A stretch of DNA of 64,000 nucleotides from the NCBI RefSeq assembly GCF_003850565.1, contig NZ_CP027706.1, positions 4,402,001 to 4,466,000 on the forward strand, given 5' to 3'. The notes under the pieces were generated by a model, which made no database searches, had not been told where the DNA came from, and was given only the letters and a program-made list of their open reading frames with translations. This document shows positions 36,287 through 46,386 of this stretch, piece by piece. The DNA comes from Pseudomonas sessilinigenes (GTDB lineage: Bacteria > Pseudomonadota > Gammaproteobacteria > Pseudomonadales > Pseudomonadaceae). Made by a program: the position numbers and the translations under genes. Within the stretch, counting starts at the first letter, position 1, and each line of letters opens with the position of its first letter.

Positions 36287-39200
36287 GCGAATCGCGTATG
36301 TCCCGTTTTCTGTTTCGCCTGACCCTGGCCTTGACCCTGGTGGCTCCCGTGGCCCTGGTCAACGCCGAGGACTCCGTGCCCGCCAGCGATTACGCAGCGG
36401 TCGCCGGGGAGAGTTTCTTCCTGCTGTCCGACAGCAGTTTTGCCAGCGACGAGCAGGCCATGGTGCGCCTCGAGGCCCCGGGTCGCGACTATCGGCGTTT
36501 TCGCATGGAGCCCTATGGCGGCGCGGACATCCGGGTCTACCGGATCAACCAGCCGCTGGACTTCCTCAAGCGCCAGAAGAACCTGCATCGGGTGGTCAGC
36601 GATGGCCAGTTCAAGGGCGAAGGGTTGTCCAACACCCTGGCCTACCTCTGGGACAACTGGTATCGCAAGTCGCGCCGGGTGATGCAACGCGCCTTCTCCT
36701 ACGAGTCGCGCAAGCAGGTGACCGAAGAGGTTCCGGAGCTGAAGGTCGGCAACTCGTTGCTGGCGCCGACGCCCTATGACGCCCAGCCGCAGTTTGGCCT
36801 GGTCCCGGGCTTGCCGCTGGTGACCCAGTTCCGCTATCCGCTGTGGCAGGCCAAGCCGATCCAGCCGCCGGCCGGGGTCAACCTGGCCGGGTCTTCCAGT
36901 GACTTCATCAACGTCGCCCCGGGCAACGTCTACATTCCCCTGGGGCAGCTCAAGCCAGGCCTGTACCTGGTCGAAGCCCTGGTGGGCAAGTACCGCGCCA
37001 CCACCATGGTGTTCGTCTCCAATACCGTGGCGGTGAGCAAGATTGCCGGTGACGAGCTGCTGGTCTGGGCAGCGGGCAAGCATGAAGGCAACTCGGTGCC
37101 CAAGGTCAATGTGCTGTGGACCGACGGCCTGGGCGTGATGAACAGCGGCGCCACCGATGAGCAGGGCCTGGTGCGCTTGAAGCACGTCAGCCCCGAGCGT
37201 TCCTATGTGATCGGTGAAGACCAGGAAGGCGGGGTGTTCGTCTCCGAGAACTTCTACTACGACAGCGAGATCTACGACACCAAGCTCTATGCCTTCACCG
37301 ACCGGCCGCTGTACCGTCCGGGCGACTGGGTATCGCTGAAGGTCGTCGGTCGCGAGTTCAAGAACGCCCGGGACTCGGTGTTGCCCGGTGCCGGTACGGT
37401 GAATGTCAGTGTGCTGGATGCCGCAGGCACCGCCCTGCAGAACCTGACCCTGAACCTGGACTCCAAGTCCGGTACCCAGGGCCGCTTCCAGCTGCCGGAG
37501 AATGCGGTGGCGGGCGGTTATGAGTTGCGCCTGCGCTACAAGGACCAGGTCTACAGCAGCGCCTTTCGCGTAGCCGAGTACATCAAGCCGCACTTCGAGG
37601 TGTCCCTGAGCCTGGCCAAGCCGGACTTCAAGACCGGCGAGGCGGTCAAGGGCAACCTGGTGCTGCTCTATCCTGATGGCAAGCCGGTGGCCAATGCGCG
37701 CCTGCAACTGAGCCTGCGGGCCCAGCAGCTGTCCATGGTGGACAACGAACTGCAGTACATGGGCCAGTTCCCGGTGGAACTGACCAGCGCCGAACTGACC
37801 ACCGACTCCAAGGGTAGCGCGAGCCTCGATCTGCCGGCGGCGGACAAGCCCAGCCGCTACATGCTCACCGTGTTCGCCAGCGATGGCGCCGCCTATCGGG
37901 TCAAGACCACCAAGGAAATCCTCATCGAGCGTGGCGCCGCGAGCTTCAGCCTCAGCGCCCCGCAGCGCTTCAGCGCGGTGGGCGACAAGGTGCAGTTCAG
38001 CTACGCCAACCAGAACACCAGCGAGCAGAGCAAGAACGTCTTGCCCAGCCGCTACAGCTGGGTGCGCATGGAAGACCAGTCCACCGGCGAGGGCAAGCTG
38101 GCCGCTGGCGACAGCGGCTTCGCCCTGGCCTTCGAACGTCCCGGTACCTACAACCTGACCCTGCGCGACGAGCATGACCGGGTCGTGGGGGGCACCAGCC
38201 ATTCGGTTACAGGCGAAGGGGTCAAGGCCGTGCCGGGTACCGTGGAGATCGTCCTCGACAAGCCCGAGTACAAGGCTGGCGATGAAGCCCTGGCGCTGAT
38301 CACCTTCCCCGAGCCGATCAACGACGCGCTGCTGTCGCTGGAGCGTGACAAGGTCGAGGGCACGGCACTGCTGTCCCAGGGTGGTGATTGGCTGAAGGTG
38401 GAAAAACTCAGCCCGACCCAGTACCGCGCCCGAGTGCCGGTCAAGGACAGCTTCGCGCCGAACCTGACCTTCTCCGTGCTCTACACCAAGGGTGGCGAAT
38501 ACAGCTTCCAGAACGCTGGGATCAAGGTGCTGACGCCGCAGATCGACGTGGCCATCCAGACCGACAAGGAGAAATACCAGCCGGGTGACACCGTCACCGT
38601 GGACCTCTCCACCCAGTTCGCCGGCAAGCCGGTGCCGGCCCACCTGACGGTCAGCGTGGTGGACGAAATGGTCTACGCGCTGCAGCCGGAAGTGGCGCCG
38701 AGCATCGATCAGTTCTTCTACCATCCACGGCGCAACAACGTGCGCACCAGTGCCAGCCTGTCGTTCATCAGCTACGACGTGGCCCTGCCGGGCAGCCCGA
38801 CGGCGCCGGGCAAGGCCAATCGCAGCGAGCGTGGGGTCAAGGTCCTGGAGCGTCCGCGCCGCGAAGACGTCGACACCGCTGCCTGGCAGCCGGAGTTGGT
38901 GACCGACGGCAGCGGCAAGGCACGTTTCACCTTCCGCATGCCCGACTCGCTGACCCGCTGGCGCATCACCGCCCGGGCCATCGCCGACGATGGCCAGGTG
39001 GGCCAGAAGAAGCAGTTCGTGCGTTCCGACAAGGCCCTGTACCTGAAGTGGAGCGGCCCGACCCGTTTCCGCAATGGCGACAAACCGGACCTCGGGGTCT
39101 TTGCGTTCAGCCAGGCCGAGCAGCCGGTCAAGGCCGAGCTGGTGGTGCACTACGCCGGTGAGTCCCAGCGCCTGCCGGTGACCCTCAATAACGGCATCAA

Positions 39201-40860
39201 CTACGTGGCCCTGCCGGCCATTGCCCCGGGCAATGGCGATTGGAGCGCCGAGCTGGTGCAGGGCGGCAAGACCGTCGACACCCTGGCCGTGCGCCTGGCA
39301 AGCAACGCCGCTGGCTGGCAGACCGTGCAGACCCAGAGCCTGGATGTGGTGACCACCAGCACGCCACTGGGCCTGCCGGCCGATGCCGGGGAGATCCGCC
39401 TGCGCCTGGATGACAGCCCACAGGCGTTGTTCCGTACGGCCCTGGACGATCTGCTGGAGTACCCCTATGGCGGTGTTGAGCAGACGGCCAGCCAGTTGTT
39501 GCCGCTGAGCGTTGCCTATCCGGCACTGGCGGGCAATCCGCAGATCCGTGATCGCCTGCGCCTGATGATGCAGAACAGCCGCCTGCGCCTGGTGCACATG
39601 GCCGGGCCGGAAGCGGCATTCACCTGGTGGGGCGAGGACGCCGACCCGGATGCCTTCCTCACGGCCTATGCCTATTACGCCGACTGGAACGCCAGCAAGG
39701 TCATGGACCTGAACCTGCCACCGGAGCACTGGCAGCGGGTCCTGGAGGTCTACGCCAAGCAGGCCGGGAATACGCCATTGCTGCAACGGGCGCTGATCCT
39801 GTCTTTCGCCCGTGAGATGAAACTGCCGATCAATACCCTGGTCAGCGGCCTGATGGACGACCTGGCCAAGGCCGGGGAGGGTGCGCAAGCCAGCGTGCAG
39901 GATGACGATAGCGCCAGCCTGGTGATGGATGATCCTGATTCCGCCCTGGGCCTGGCCAGTGCCCGGGTGCTGGCGGCGGCCCTGGCACGGGATGCCAAGG
40001 TCACGCCACCGCCGGCGTTCGTCGCCCAGCTGGAATCGGCACAACAGCAAGTGGAGCTCAGTTCCCAGCCGTTCGCCCAAGCCTTGAACCTGTCGCTCAA
40101 GCCATTCGATCAAGCGGCTGCGCGGGCCTTGCTGCAACGCCTGCTGCCATCGCAATCGACCCTGGAACGGGCCTTGGCCCTGACCTGGCTGCAACGCAGC
40201 GTGGCTCAATCGGCTCCGGCCGTGGCGTTGAACCCGGGGCAGGGCTGGAAGCAGCGCCAGGGCGCCAGCGGCGAAAGCTACTGGCAGTGGCAGGGCGCGC
40301 AACCGCCTGCGGTGCTGGCATTGAATGCCGTACCGGAGCGTCCACTGCAAGCGTCGCTGAGCTACCTGAGCAAGGTCGAGGGTGGCACGCCTGCGCCGGT
40401 GAATATCACTCGGCGCCTGCTGCGCCTGGTGCCAGGAGACGAGGCCTTCACCTTCAAGCTGGAACCGGTGGGCAACAAGCCGATCGCCAGCGATGGCCTG
40501 TACCTGGATGAGGTGATCATCGCCAACGAAGGCAAGCGGCCGCTGCTGTACGGCATGCTGGAGGTACCGCTGCCGCCGGGCGCCGACGTGGAGCGCACTA
40601 CCTGGGGTATCAAGCTGGCCGGCCCTGCGGGCAGCGAAGCTGCATCGCTGGAGAAGGCCCGTGCCGAGCCGGGGCAGATGAGCTACCGGGTGCCGCTGGA
40701 TGCGCTGAACGACAGCAGCGAAGTACGCCTGCGCCATCTGGTCCGTTTCTCCCAGAAAGGCCAGTTCAACCTGCCGCCGGCACGCTTCTACCAGGTCTAT
40801 GCACCGGAGCATCAGGCCCAGGAGCGTACTCCGGCCTTGGGCCAGGTTTCGGTCAAGTAA
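36283..40860 (+). CDS. magD: MagD, bacterial alpha-2-macroglobulin homologue (thioester-less)
   Basis: 1525-aa periplasmic protein, the core of the mag operon. A signal peptide (about 1-28) ends without a lipobox, so it is probably soluble. Macroglobulin-like domains, then the alpha-2-macroglobulin domain ([18 protein letters not shown] near residue 890) and the complement-like helical domain follow. The family thioester site YPYGCxEQ reads YPYGGVEQ here, with Gly at residue 1064. Covalent protease capture through a thioester is therefore not possible. P. aeruginosa MagD is a protease-trapping periplasmic protein tied to envelope functions. ATG 36283 overlaps the magC stop (ATGA). Confidence 0.9.
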   Translation: MSESRMSRFLFRLTLALTLVAPVALVNAEDSVPASDYAAVAGESFFLLSDSSFASDEQAMVRLEAPGRDYRRFRMEPYGGADIRVYRINQPLDFLKRQKNLHRVVSDGQFKGEGLSNTLAYLWDNWYRKSRRVMQRAFSYESRKQVTEEVPELKVGNSLLAPTPYDAQPQFGLVPGLPLVTQFRYPLWQAKPIQPPAGVNLAGSSSDFINVAPGNVYIPLGQLKPGLYLVEALVGKYRATTMVFVSNTVAVSKIAGDELLVWAAGKHEGNSVPKVNVLWTDGLGVMNSGATDEQGLVRLKHVSPERSYVIGEDQEGGVFVSENFYYDSEIYDTKLYAFTDRPLYRPGDWVSLKVVGREFKNARDSVLPGAGTVNVSVLDAAGTALQNLTLNLDSKSGTQGRFQLPENAVAGGYELRLRYKDQVYSSAFRVAEYIKPHFEVSLSLAKPDFKTGEAVKGNLVLLYPDGKPVANARLQLSLRAQQLSMVDNELQYMGQFPVELTSAELTTDSKGSASLDLPAADKPSRYMLTVFASDGAAYRVKTTKEILIERGAASFSLSAPQRFSAVGDKVQFSYANQNTSEQSKNVLPSRYSWVRMEDQSTGEGKLAAGDSGFALAFERPGTYNLTLRDEHDRVVGGTSHSVTGEGVKAVPGTVEIVLDKPEYKAGDEALALITFPEPINDALLSLERDKVEGTALLSQGGDWLKVEKLSPTQYRARVPVKDSFAPNLTFSVLYTKGGEYSFQNAGIKVLTPQIDVAIQTDKEKYQPGDTVTVDLSTQFAGKPVPAHLTVSVVDEMVYALQPEVAPSIDQFFYHPRRNNVRTSASLSFISYDVALPGSPTAPGKANRSERGVKVLERPRREDVDTAAWQPELVTDGSGKARFTFRMPDSLTRWRITARAIADDGQVGQKKQFVRSDKALYLKWSGPTRFRNGDKPDLGVFAFSQAEQPVKAELVVHYAGESQRLPVTLNNGINYVALPAIAPGNGDWSAELVQGGKTVDTLAVRLASNAAGWQTVQTQSLDVVTTSTPLGLPADAGEIRLRLDDSPQALFRTALDDLLEYPYGGVEQTASQLLPLSVAYPALAGNPQIRDRLRLMMQNSRLRLVHMAGPEAAFTWWGEDADPDAFLTAYAYYADWNASKVMDLNLPPEHWQRVLEVYAKQAGNTPLLQRALILSFAREMKLPINTLVSGLMDDLAKAGEGAQASVQDDDSASLVMDDPDSALGLASARVLAAALARDAKVTPPPAFVAQLESAQQQVELSSQPFAQALNLSLKPFDQAAARALLQRLLPSQSTLERALALTWLQRSVAQSAPAVALNPGQGWKQRQGASGESYWQWQGAQPPAVLALNAVPERPLQASLSYLSKVEGGTPAPVNITRRLLRLVPGDEAFTFKLEPVGNKPIASDGLYLDEVIIANEGKRPLLYGMLEVPLPPGADVERTTWGIKLAGPAGSEAASLEKARAEPGQMSYRVPLDALNDSSEVRLRHLVRFSQKGQFNLPPARFYQVYAPEHQAQERTPALGQVSVK

Positions 40861-40861
40861 C

Positions 40862-42505
40862 ATGCTGCGACGTTGGACCTGGCTGTGTTTGTGTTTGCTT
40901 CCTGGGCTGGCGACGGCCCAGGACGAGCCTCTGCACCTGGCCTGGAAAACCGCTCCGGACAGTGAGCTGGTGAGTCTTTCCAGGACCCAGGTTGTGGCGC
41001 GTGAGCCCCTGTCGCCAGAACTGCAGGCGCCCCTGGGCAGCATCTGGAAACTCTTCGTTTATGCCTGGCTGGTGGACACCGGCGCCCAGGAGCCGGCGTA
41101 CGCCTGCCAGGGCAAGTCCAGGGACGAGGTGTACTGTTGCTCGGCAGGCGGCAGCATTGCCCGGGATCAGGCATTGGTACGTTCCTGCGGCCTGTACTTC
41201 GAGCCTGCGCGCCTGCAGCTGTCGGCTGGGCAATGGCGCGATTACTGGCAGGCACGACAGGCCCCCGACTGGCTGCAAGACCTGGACCGACTGCAACCCC
41301 AAACCCGGGTGCCCGTTGCGCAACTGCTGCAGGTGCTTGCCCAACTACCGGCCCAGGACACCGCTCGCCGGGTACTGCTGGATGTGGTGCTCAACGCCGG
41401 TGACGGCAGTGTGGTGGGCGCCCTCGGCGGGCGGTTGCGGGTCAAGACCTGGAGCTGGCTGGCGGAGCATGATCCGCAGTCGCGCCAAGGCGGCTTTGCC
41501 GGCTGGCTGGTGGACGGTACACCGCTGTGGGTCGGCGGACGTGGCACCAGCCAGCGGGTGTTGAAGGACTACGCGCAGGCCTTGGACCAGGTGCTGCCGG
41601 ACAATCCGCCTGTGGACAAGGATCGTTGCGTGCAAGTCAGCCTGTTCTCCCGTTACCCGCTGAAAAGCGTCAGCCGCAATGGCCAGCCGGTCGGGCCCGG
41701 TGCCCTGCAAGGGGATTACCGGGTGGTGTTTGCCAACGGCAACCAGTTGGATATCCACAGCGCCGGCGAGCTGTTCCTGCAACAGGAGGGCTTGGCGCAA
41801 CGGTTGGTGGCGCGCCTGGACCGTGAAGAGTACGTAGCCCGGGTATTGCAGCGCGAAGCCAGCAGCGAGCCACGGGAAGCGGCCAAGGCCCTGGCGGTGG
41901 CGATCCGTACCTACCTGCTGCAGAACGCCGAGCGCAGTGGCGAATGCCTGAGCATCGACGACAGCAGCAGCCGCCAGCGGGTCGCCCCGCGTCCGGCGAC
42001 CACCGAGGCCCGGGCGGTTGCCGCCTGGACCGATGGGCTGGTGCTGGCGGGGACCCAGGTCACCTATCACTCGGACTTGCAGGCACCGGACAAGCTGTCC
42101 TGGCAGCAGGCCGTGGAGCAGGCCGGCGCTGGCCAACGCTACGACGCCATCCTGTTGCATGCCTACCCACGTGCCAGCCTCAGTCGCTGGGACAACCCGG
42201 TGGCGTCCTGCGAGCCCTTGCCAGCGGCCCAGGACTGGTTGATGAAGCAGCGGCGGCGCTGGCGCCAACCGCTGGAGCAAGAGGTGGGCTACAACGAAAT
42301 CAGCCAGTTCGCGGTTTGTCGCCTGGGCTTCGGTCGGCCCTATGTGGACCGCGAACGGCAACGGATCTACGTGCGTGGCGTGCTGTCGCTGCAGGACCGC
42401 CTCGACCTGACCCATGAATACCTGCACCTGGCCTTTGAAGCCCATCCCAATGGCCAGGATGAAACCTACATCGAAGGGCTTGCCCGCCATCTTTTATTGG
42501 AATAG
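40862..42505 (+). CDS. magE: MagE, DUF2300 protein with SxxK, SpoIID-like and HExxH segments
   Basis: 547-aa secreted protein (E. coli YfaQ relative) beginning 1 bp after magD. A signal peptide covers residues about 1-19. Three signatures follow. SIWK (S60-K63) after PLG resembles the SxxK of penicillin-binding enzymes. EYVARVLQREASSEPREAAKALAVAIRTYLL (about 323-353) resembles SpoIID/LytB amidase-enhancer proteins. HEYLH (518-522) is a HExxH zinc motif with Glu534 or Glu538 as possible third ligand. Together they suggest a peptidoglycan-related or protease role, but activity is not established and parts may be degenerate. Confidence 0.82.
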   Translation: MLRRWTWLCLCLLPGLATAQDEPLHLAWKTAPDSELVSLSRTQVVAREPLSPELQAPLGSIWKLFVYAWLVDTGAQEPAYACQGKSRDEVYCCSAGGSIARDQALVRSCGLYFEPARLQLSAGQWRDYWQARQAPDWLQDLDRLQPQTRVPVAQLLQVLAQLPAQDTARRVLLDVVLNAGDGSVVGALGGRLRVKTWSWLAEHDPQSRQGGFAGWLVDGTPLWVGGRGTSQRVLKDYAQALDQVLPDNPPVDKDRCVQVSLFSRYPLKSVSRNGQPVGPGALQGDYRVVFANGNQLDIHSAGELFLQQEGLAQRLVARLDREEYVARVLQREASSEPREAAKALAVAIRTYLLQNAERSGECLSIDDSSSRQRVAPRPATTEARAVAAWTDGLVLAGTQVTYHSDLQAPDKLSWQQAVEQAGAGQRYDAILLHAYPRASLSRWDNPVASCEPLPAAQDWLMKQRRRWRQPLEQEVGYNEISQFAVCRLGFGRPYVDRERQRIYVRGVLSLQDRLDLTHEYLHLAFEAHPNGQDETYIEGLARHLLLE

Positions 42506-42508
42506 GCC

Positions 42509-43324
42509 ATGAAATTTCCTGCTACCCCTGTGCTCCTGTTCCTTTGTGGAATGTTCAGCCTGCCCGCGGCCCTGGCCGACAGCGGCATCCAGCTCGACAC
42601 CCCCAAAGGCGGGTGGCGCACCCGCGCCGACGACGGCGAGCAGTATCGCCAGAGCGTCAATTATCCGGCCTCGTCGGTGAACACCCCGCAAGGCCAGGCC
42701 GATACCGCGCGTATCCGTGGCCAGATCAAGGGTTCGCCCAAGGCTTCGCAGCCGGGCAAGCTCATCATCAATGGCATCAGCATGCCGCTCAAGGTCGACG
42801 AGGATGGCGGTTTCGACCGACCCTATTCGTTTCCCAACGGTAGCAATAGCGTCGAAGTACGCAGCCCCGATGGCCAGCAGCGCAAGCGCGTGCAGTTCCT
42901 CAATACCGGTGGTGGCACCACGCCGCCCAAGCTGCGGGTGCTGTTGTCCTGGGACAGCGACAACACTGACCTGGACCTGCACTTGGTGACTCCGGATGGT
43001 GCGCATATCTGGTACGGCGACCGAGTGGCTCCCAATGGCGCGGCGCTGGACGTGGACGTGACCACCGGCTATGGCCCGGAGATCTTCTCCATGCCTGCAC
43101 CGCTCAAGGGCCAGTACCTGGTGTATGTGAACTACTACGGTGGCGGTTATCGCTCGGACGACGACGGGGATGGCGGCCAGGATAACGCCGTGCAGCCCCT
43201 GACCAGCGCCCAGGTGACGGTGATCACCGAGGAGGGGACGGCGAATGAGAAGAGTGAATCGTTCATCGTGCCGATGCGTGCCCCAGGGGAACTGACCCTG
43301 GTACGCAGCTTCAGCTATCCGTGA
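42509..43324 (+). CDS. magF: MagF, DUF2135 periplasmic protein
   Basis: 271-aa secreted protein, last of the mag operon, paralogous to MagA. A signal peptide (MKFPATPVLLFLCGMFSLPAALA) is followed by a DUF2135 domain at about 140-265 with LRVLLSWDSDNTDLDLHLVTPDG, GPEIFSMPAPLKGQYLVYVNYYGG and the ending SFIVPMRAPGELTLVRSFSY. The Asp-rich DDDGDGGQD insert near residue 215 could bind Ca2+. It starts 3 bp after magE. A strong hairpin follows its stop. Confidence 0.86.
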   Translation: MKFPATPVLLFLCGMFSLPAALADSGIQLDTPKGGWRTRADDGEQYRQSVNYPASSVNTPQGQADTARIRGQIKGSPKASQPGKLIINGISMPLKVDEDGGFDRPYSFPNGSNSVEVRSPDGQQRKRVQFLNTGGGTTPPKLRVLLSWDSDNTDLDLHLVTPDGAHIWYGDRVAPNGAALDVDVTTGYGPEIFSMPAPLKGQYLVYVNYYGGGYRSDDDGDGGQDNAVQPLTSAQVTVITEEGTANEKSESFIVPMRAPGELTLVRSFSYP

Positions 43325-43329
43325 TCGAT

Positions 43330-43360
43330 CCCTGCCATGAACCAGCGTTCATCGGCAGGG
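43330..43360. terminator. Long hairpin after magF
   Basis: CCCTGCC/GGCAGGG continues inward as ATGAAC/GTTCAT, giving about 13 base pairs with a single bulged base. It lies 6 bp after the magF stop in the convergent gap before the DUF3828 gene. No T-run follows, so it may act as a Rho-assisted or mRNA-protecting 3' end. Confidence 0.5.
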
Positions 43361-43430
43361 AAATAGCCACTGGGGCCGCGGTCATGTCCGGCCAGCGATG
43401 ATGCTGGCCAGGCGATGAGGGGAGGGTGGA

Positions 43431-43880
43431 TCAGTCGCTCTGGTCGGCGGTGGAGAGTACTTCGTCGATCTTCCAGCAGCCTTTGTCCTTGACCATGCGC
43501 ACATCGACGACCTGGGTGGTGTCGGGGGTGCTGCCCAGGGTCACTTGCTCCTTGGCGGTGGAGCCCTGGATCTGCGGTTCGCTGACCTGGATCTGGGTCA
43601 GCCACTCATCCATGTAGTCCTGGGCCTTGAGGAAATAGTCCTCTTCCAGGCCATCGGGGCTGGCCATCTGTTTCTTGATCTTGGCGACCAGCGACTCCGA
43701 GACGTACTTCTTCATCTCGGCGGCATTGTCGGTCACCGGGTCCTTGTCCTGGCTGTAGGTTTGCAGGTACCAGCTGTAAAACGCCTGGGTTGCCGGCTTG
43801 GGCGAGCTGGCGCAATCGGCCAGTGCCAAGGGCTGGTGCAGCGCCATGGCCGCGAGCAGCGAACAGAAGAGCATTCTCAT
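43431..43880 (-). CDS. DUF3828-like exported protein, candidate immunity protein
   Basis: 149-aa protein with a signal peptide (MRMLFCSLLAAMALHQPLALA) and a small periplasmic domain with AFYSWYLQTYSQDKDPV and KIKKQMASPDGLEEDYFLKAQDYMDEW, which resembles DUF3828. Residues 85-149 contain a VVDVRMVKDKGCWKIDEVL strand-helix. It lies 10 bp downstream of a leaderless amidase-like gene on the same strand. The order (cytosolic toxin-like enzyme, then periplasmic partner) is that of type VI amidase effector-immunity pairs. The immunity role is inferred from context alone. Confidence 0.7.
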   Translation of the reverse strand: MRMLFCSLLAAMALHQPLALADCASSPKPATQAFYSWYLQTYSQDKDPVTDNAAEMKKYVSESLVAKIKKQMASPDGLEEDYFLKAQDYMDEWLTQIQVSEPQIQGSTAKEQVTLGSTPDTTQVVDVRMVKDKGCWKIDEVLSTADQSD

Positions 43881-43890
43881 GGTGAGCCCC

Positions 43891-44262
43891 TTACGGATGA
43901 CGGTAGATTTTGTATTCAGGTTTCTGTACCCGATAGGAGTGCCCAGGGTAGAAACCGTGCATCTGCTTGAAGTCTGACACCCAGAGCTTGCCGTTGAACA
44001 TCGCCATGTGGCCGTGAGGGTGGCCGGGGATGGGCTGGATGATCACCACGTCGCCAGCTTGTGGCGCCTGGCCGGCTGGTTGCTCGACAAAACCCACGGC
44101 GGTCAACGATGAGCCAAAGTCCTTGGCCGAGTGCCTGCGGTGCAGGATCACGCCACCACCGCCGGCTTCGATCGCCTGGCGCGTGTAGGCCGCACAGCGT
44201 CCGGTACTACCGGCGTGGGCGTGGTTGTTCAAGTGACTGATAGCGGCTTCTTTATTCCACAT
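43891..44262 (-). CDS. Small NlpC/P60/CHAP-like amidase, candidate type VI effector
   Basis: 123-aa protein with no signal peptide. C23 in TGRCAAYTRQAIEAGG, H85 in GHPHGHMAMFNG and D97 in WVSDFKQ form a papain-like Cys-His-Asp set, and QAGDVVIIQPIPG is the strand before the His, as in CHAP and Tae amidases. Small size, no export signal and a downstream periplasmic partner fit a peptidoglycan amidase delivered by type VI secretion. No VgrG, Hcp or PAAR gene is in the window, so it would be an orphan pair. ATG 44262 is the only possible start because an in-frame TGA lies 9 nt upstream. Confidence 0.7.
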   Translation of the reverse strand: MWNKEAAISHLNNHAHAGSTGRCAAYTRQAIEAGGGGVILHRRHSAKDFGSSLTAVGFVEQPAGQAPQAGDVVIIQPIPGHPHGHMAMFNGKLWVSDFKQMHGFYPGHSYRVQKPEYKIYRHP

Positions 44263-44402
44263 TCCTTGTCATCCGAGAGTCCTGAGAGCGGCGATTTTAT
44301 GCGTGCCGAAGCGGCTCGGAAATACTGGCGAAATGCCTTGTTGCTGGGCTTTGGGCGGTGGTTCACAGATCTTGGGCGGGCGTTGCGGGGGACTACGAAG
44401 CC

Positions 44403-45578
44403 TCAGCCCAACTGTCGCGCAGGGGCCCGCCAGGACCGGGTATGCACTCGATTGCGCCCCTTGTCCTTGGCGTCATACAACGCCTCGTCGGCTTGGGACA
44501 GCAGGCGCGACAGGTCATAGCCCAGGGCCTGGCTGGTCACGACCCCGATGCTGACGCTGAGCAGCCCCGGAGCCAGCAGTGGCAGGTGGGCGAAGGACTC
44601 ACGGATCCGCTCGGCCGCCTGTACCGCTTCTTCTTCATCGGTATCGATCAACAGGCAGGCGAACTCTTCCCCACCGATGCGAGCGAACACATCGTCTTTG
44701 CGCAGGGTCTGCGATAGCACTTGGCTGAAGGCAATCAAGGCCTGGTCGCCTGTCTGATGGCCAAAGGCATCGTTAAGGCGCTTGAAGTTGTCCAGGTCGC
44801 ACAGCAGCAGGGCGACCGGTTTGTCTTGGTCCCGGCCCTTGAGCAGCAGGTGATCGCCATGGACCATGAAGGCCCGCCGATTGCCGATGCCGGTCAAGGC
44901 ATCGCAGAACGCCGCCGCCTTGAAGCGCAGCTCGACACGCTCCTTGACCATGGCCAGGGTCACGTAGGCAATGCCGATCACGTAGACCATCGCTTCGAAC
45001 AGCATGAACGAGAAAAACGGAACCCCCACGCCCTGGCCTTTCAGGGCCTGGGACATACCCACGCCCTGGTCCGTGATGCTGCGCACGATATAGAAAACGG
45101 TGTGCAGCACCGTCAGCACCAGAGCTGGGGTGCAGGCTACCTCGAGGCTTTGCCGGCTGCGCCAGAACTCCAGCACTGTCACCGCGCCATAGCCACCGAC
45201 CAGGAGCGAGTACACGGTAACGCGCACTGTCATCGAGTGGTAGAAAGCCGGAATCATGCACAGTGCCAGCCAGAGGCCGGCGCCGGCCAGCAGGCCGAGT
45301 GCATGGGGCGCACGCCCGGCGAAGACCCGCATCGCCGTCCAGTTGAGCGCCGCGCTCAGTAGCAGGACCATGTTGCCGAGGATCTTCGGCACGAAGTCCA
45401 CCCCCTGGTCGCGCCAACTCACCAGCACCATGCCAATCGCCGCCAGTAACATCATGCCGCCCAGGTAGGCCAGTGGCCGTTCGCGGCGCTCACGCAGCCA
45501 GGCATGAAACGTCAGCAGCCCCATCAAGGAGAAGATGAACACAGACACCACGAGCAAAGTGGGGATGTGCAGAGCCAT
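44403..45578 (-). CDS. Membrane diguanylate cyclase (GGEEF)
   Basis: 391-aa protein. Six hydrophobic helices occupy residues about 5-225, then a coiled linker (VKERVELRFKAAAFCDALTGIGNRRAF) leads to a GGDEF domain (about 235-385). The active site reads RIGGEEF, a functional variant, and an inhibitory RxxD site (RKDD) lies five residues before it. It should make c-di-GMP with feedback control. The sensory signal is unknown. ATG 45578 is chosen because the first helix begins there and AGGA is close upstream. Confidence 0.88.
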   Translation of the reverse strand: MALHIPTLLVVSVFIFSLMGLLTFHAWLRERRERPLAYLGGMMLLAAIGMVLVSWRDQGVDFVPKILGNMVLLLSAALNWTAMRVFAGRAPHALGLLAGAGLWLALCMIPAFYHSMTVRVTVYSLLVGGYGAVTVLEFWRSRQSLEVACTPALVLTVLHTVFYIVRSITDQGVGMSQALKGQGVGVPFFSFMLFEAMVYVIGIAYVTLAMVKERVELRFKAAAFCDALTGIGNRRAFMVHGDHLLLKGRDQDKPVALLLCDLDNFKRLNDAFGHQTGDQALIAFSQVLSQTLRKDDVFARIGGEEFACLLIDTDEEEAVQAAERIRESFAHLPLLAPGLLSVSIGVVTSQALGYDLSRLLSQADEALYDAKDKGRNRVHTRSWRAPARQLG

Positions 45579-45753
45579 GTCCTGAGTTCTCGTGAGCCGG
45601 TTGCGGCAAATTGCCATTAATGGGCGGGATTGTACGAGAACTGTGGAACGTTGGTGCAAGAACTGAAAATCACCCGCAGATACGGTGCAGGCCAGTTGGT
45701 GAGTTCGGTCATGGCTGGCCTTGCATGGCGGGAATGCCGCGAGTGGCAGGGGC

Positions 45754-46218
45754 TTATCTGAATGTCCCGCAGAGCGCATTGCCCTGGTAGCCGTGGAGGA
45801 TGGGAGCCATGAACATCAATGGGCCACAGGCATGGAACGTCGAGCCCAGGGTCTGGCTGGAGCGCAGTAACGGGGTTGGTGTCCCGTGCGCATCATTACC
45901 GTAGGAAATGGCGCTGTCGTAGGACTCGCAAACCGGTAGTTTCAAGGGGATGGGAAGAATGACCGCCCAGATCGTGGTGCCGCACCATCGGCGTTGGGGC
46001 GAGGTCTTCTCCGTGTGGGTGATTACGGGGGGAGTCCCGTTCTTGACGAGCTGCTGGTAAGCCACTGTCGTCGATTCCTGCTTCTCAGGCATATCTACCC
46101 AGGCGCCGACACAACCGGACAGTCCGAGGACGATCAATGTGCAAAGCAGGCCTTTGATAGTGGCCGAGCCCAGGTACTTGGGATTGCGAGGGGAAGAGCA
46201 TTTGCGTGGGTCGTGCAT
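45754..46218 (-). CDS. Predicted lipoprotein of unknown function
   Basis: 154-aa protein. A long basic N-terminal stretch is followed by the hydrophobic segment LLCTLIVLGLSGC, with a lipobox LSGC near residue 36. The rest is short and contains several Cys (RRWCGTTIW, PVCESYD, HACGP). Similar to small Pseudomonas lipoproteins with a C-terminal MAPILHGYQGN segment. The real start may be later, closer to the signal peptide. It is downstream of the micro-ORF terminator and upstream of the diguanylate cyclase. Confidence 0.6.
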   Translation of the reverse strand: MHDPRKCSSPRNPKYLGSATIKGLLCTLIVLGLSGCVGAWVDMPEKQESTTVAYQQLVKNGTPPVITHTEKTSPQRRWCGTTIWAVILPIPLKLPVCESYDSAISYGNDAHGTPTPLLRSSQTLGSTFHACGPLMFMAPILHGYQGNALCGTFR

Positions 46219-46263
46219 CCTGCACCTGTCGTCTGGGGGAGCGCTACCTGGATTCCAGGTATT

Positions 46264-46287
46264 AAAAAGCCGGCTTGTGGCCGGCTT
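46264..46287 (-). terminator. Rho-independent terminator (minus strand) after the micro-ORF unit
   Basis: AAGCCGGC/GCCGGCTT, an 8-bp stem with a 5-nt loop, is followed on the minus strand by TTTTTAAT. It lies 19 bp beyond the stop of the second micro-ORF, so it ends a short minus-strand transcript separate from ppa. Confidence 0.8.
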
Positions 46288-46305
46288 CTCGGGGACTGGC
46301 TTGGC

Positions 46306-46386
46306 TTATTTTTGGTAAACCGCACCAGCCTGCAAAACGTACACCCAGCTCTTGCGGCTGGCTGTGGGGCTAGGCGGGAAAATCAT
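46306..46386 (-). CDS. Candidate 26-aa microprotein (second of a coupled pair)
   Basis: Frame from ATG 46386 to TAA 46306: MIFPPSPTASRKSWVYVLQ and then seven residues ending VYQK. It starts inside the stop of the preceding micro-ORF (ATGA overlap) and ends 19 bp before a good terminator. The Shine-Dalgarno is weak, so translation would rely on coupling. No homologue is recognised. It was found by reading the stretch between two terminators, not by any long frame. Confidence 0.4.
   Translation of the reverse strand: MIFPPSPTASRKSWVYVLQAGAVYQK

Noticed and set aside
36259..41043. Very long open frame antisense to magD (about 1594 codons)
   Set aside because: It mirrors magD; high third-position GC removes stop codons on the other strand. 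Composition is Gln/His/Arg/Gly-rich without family motifs.
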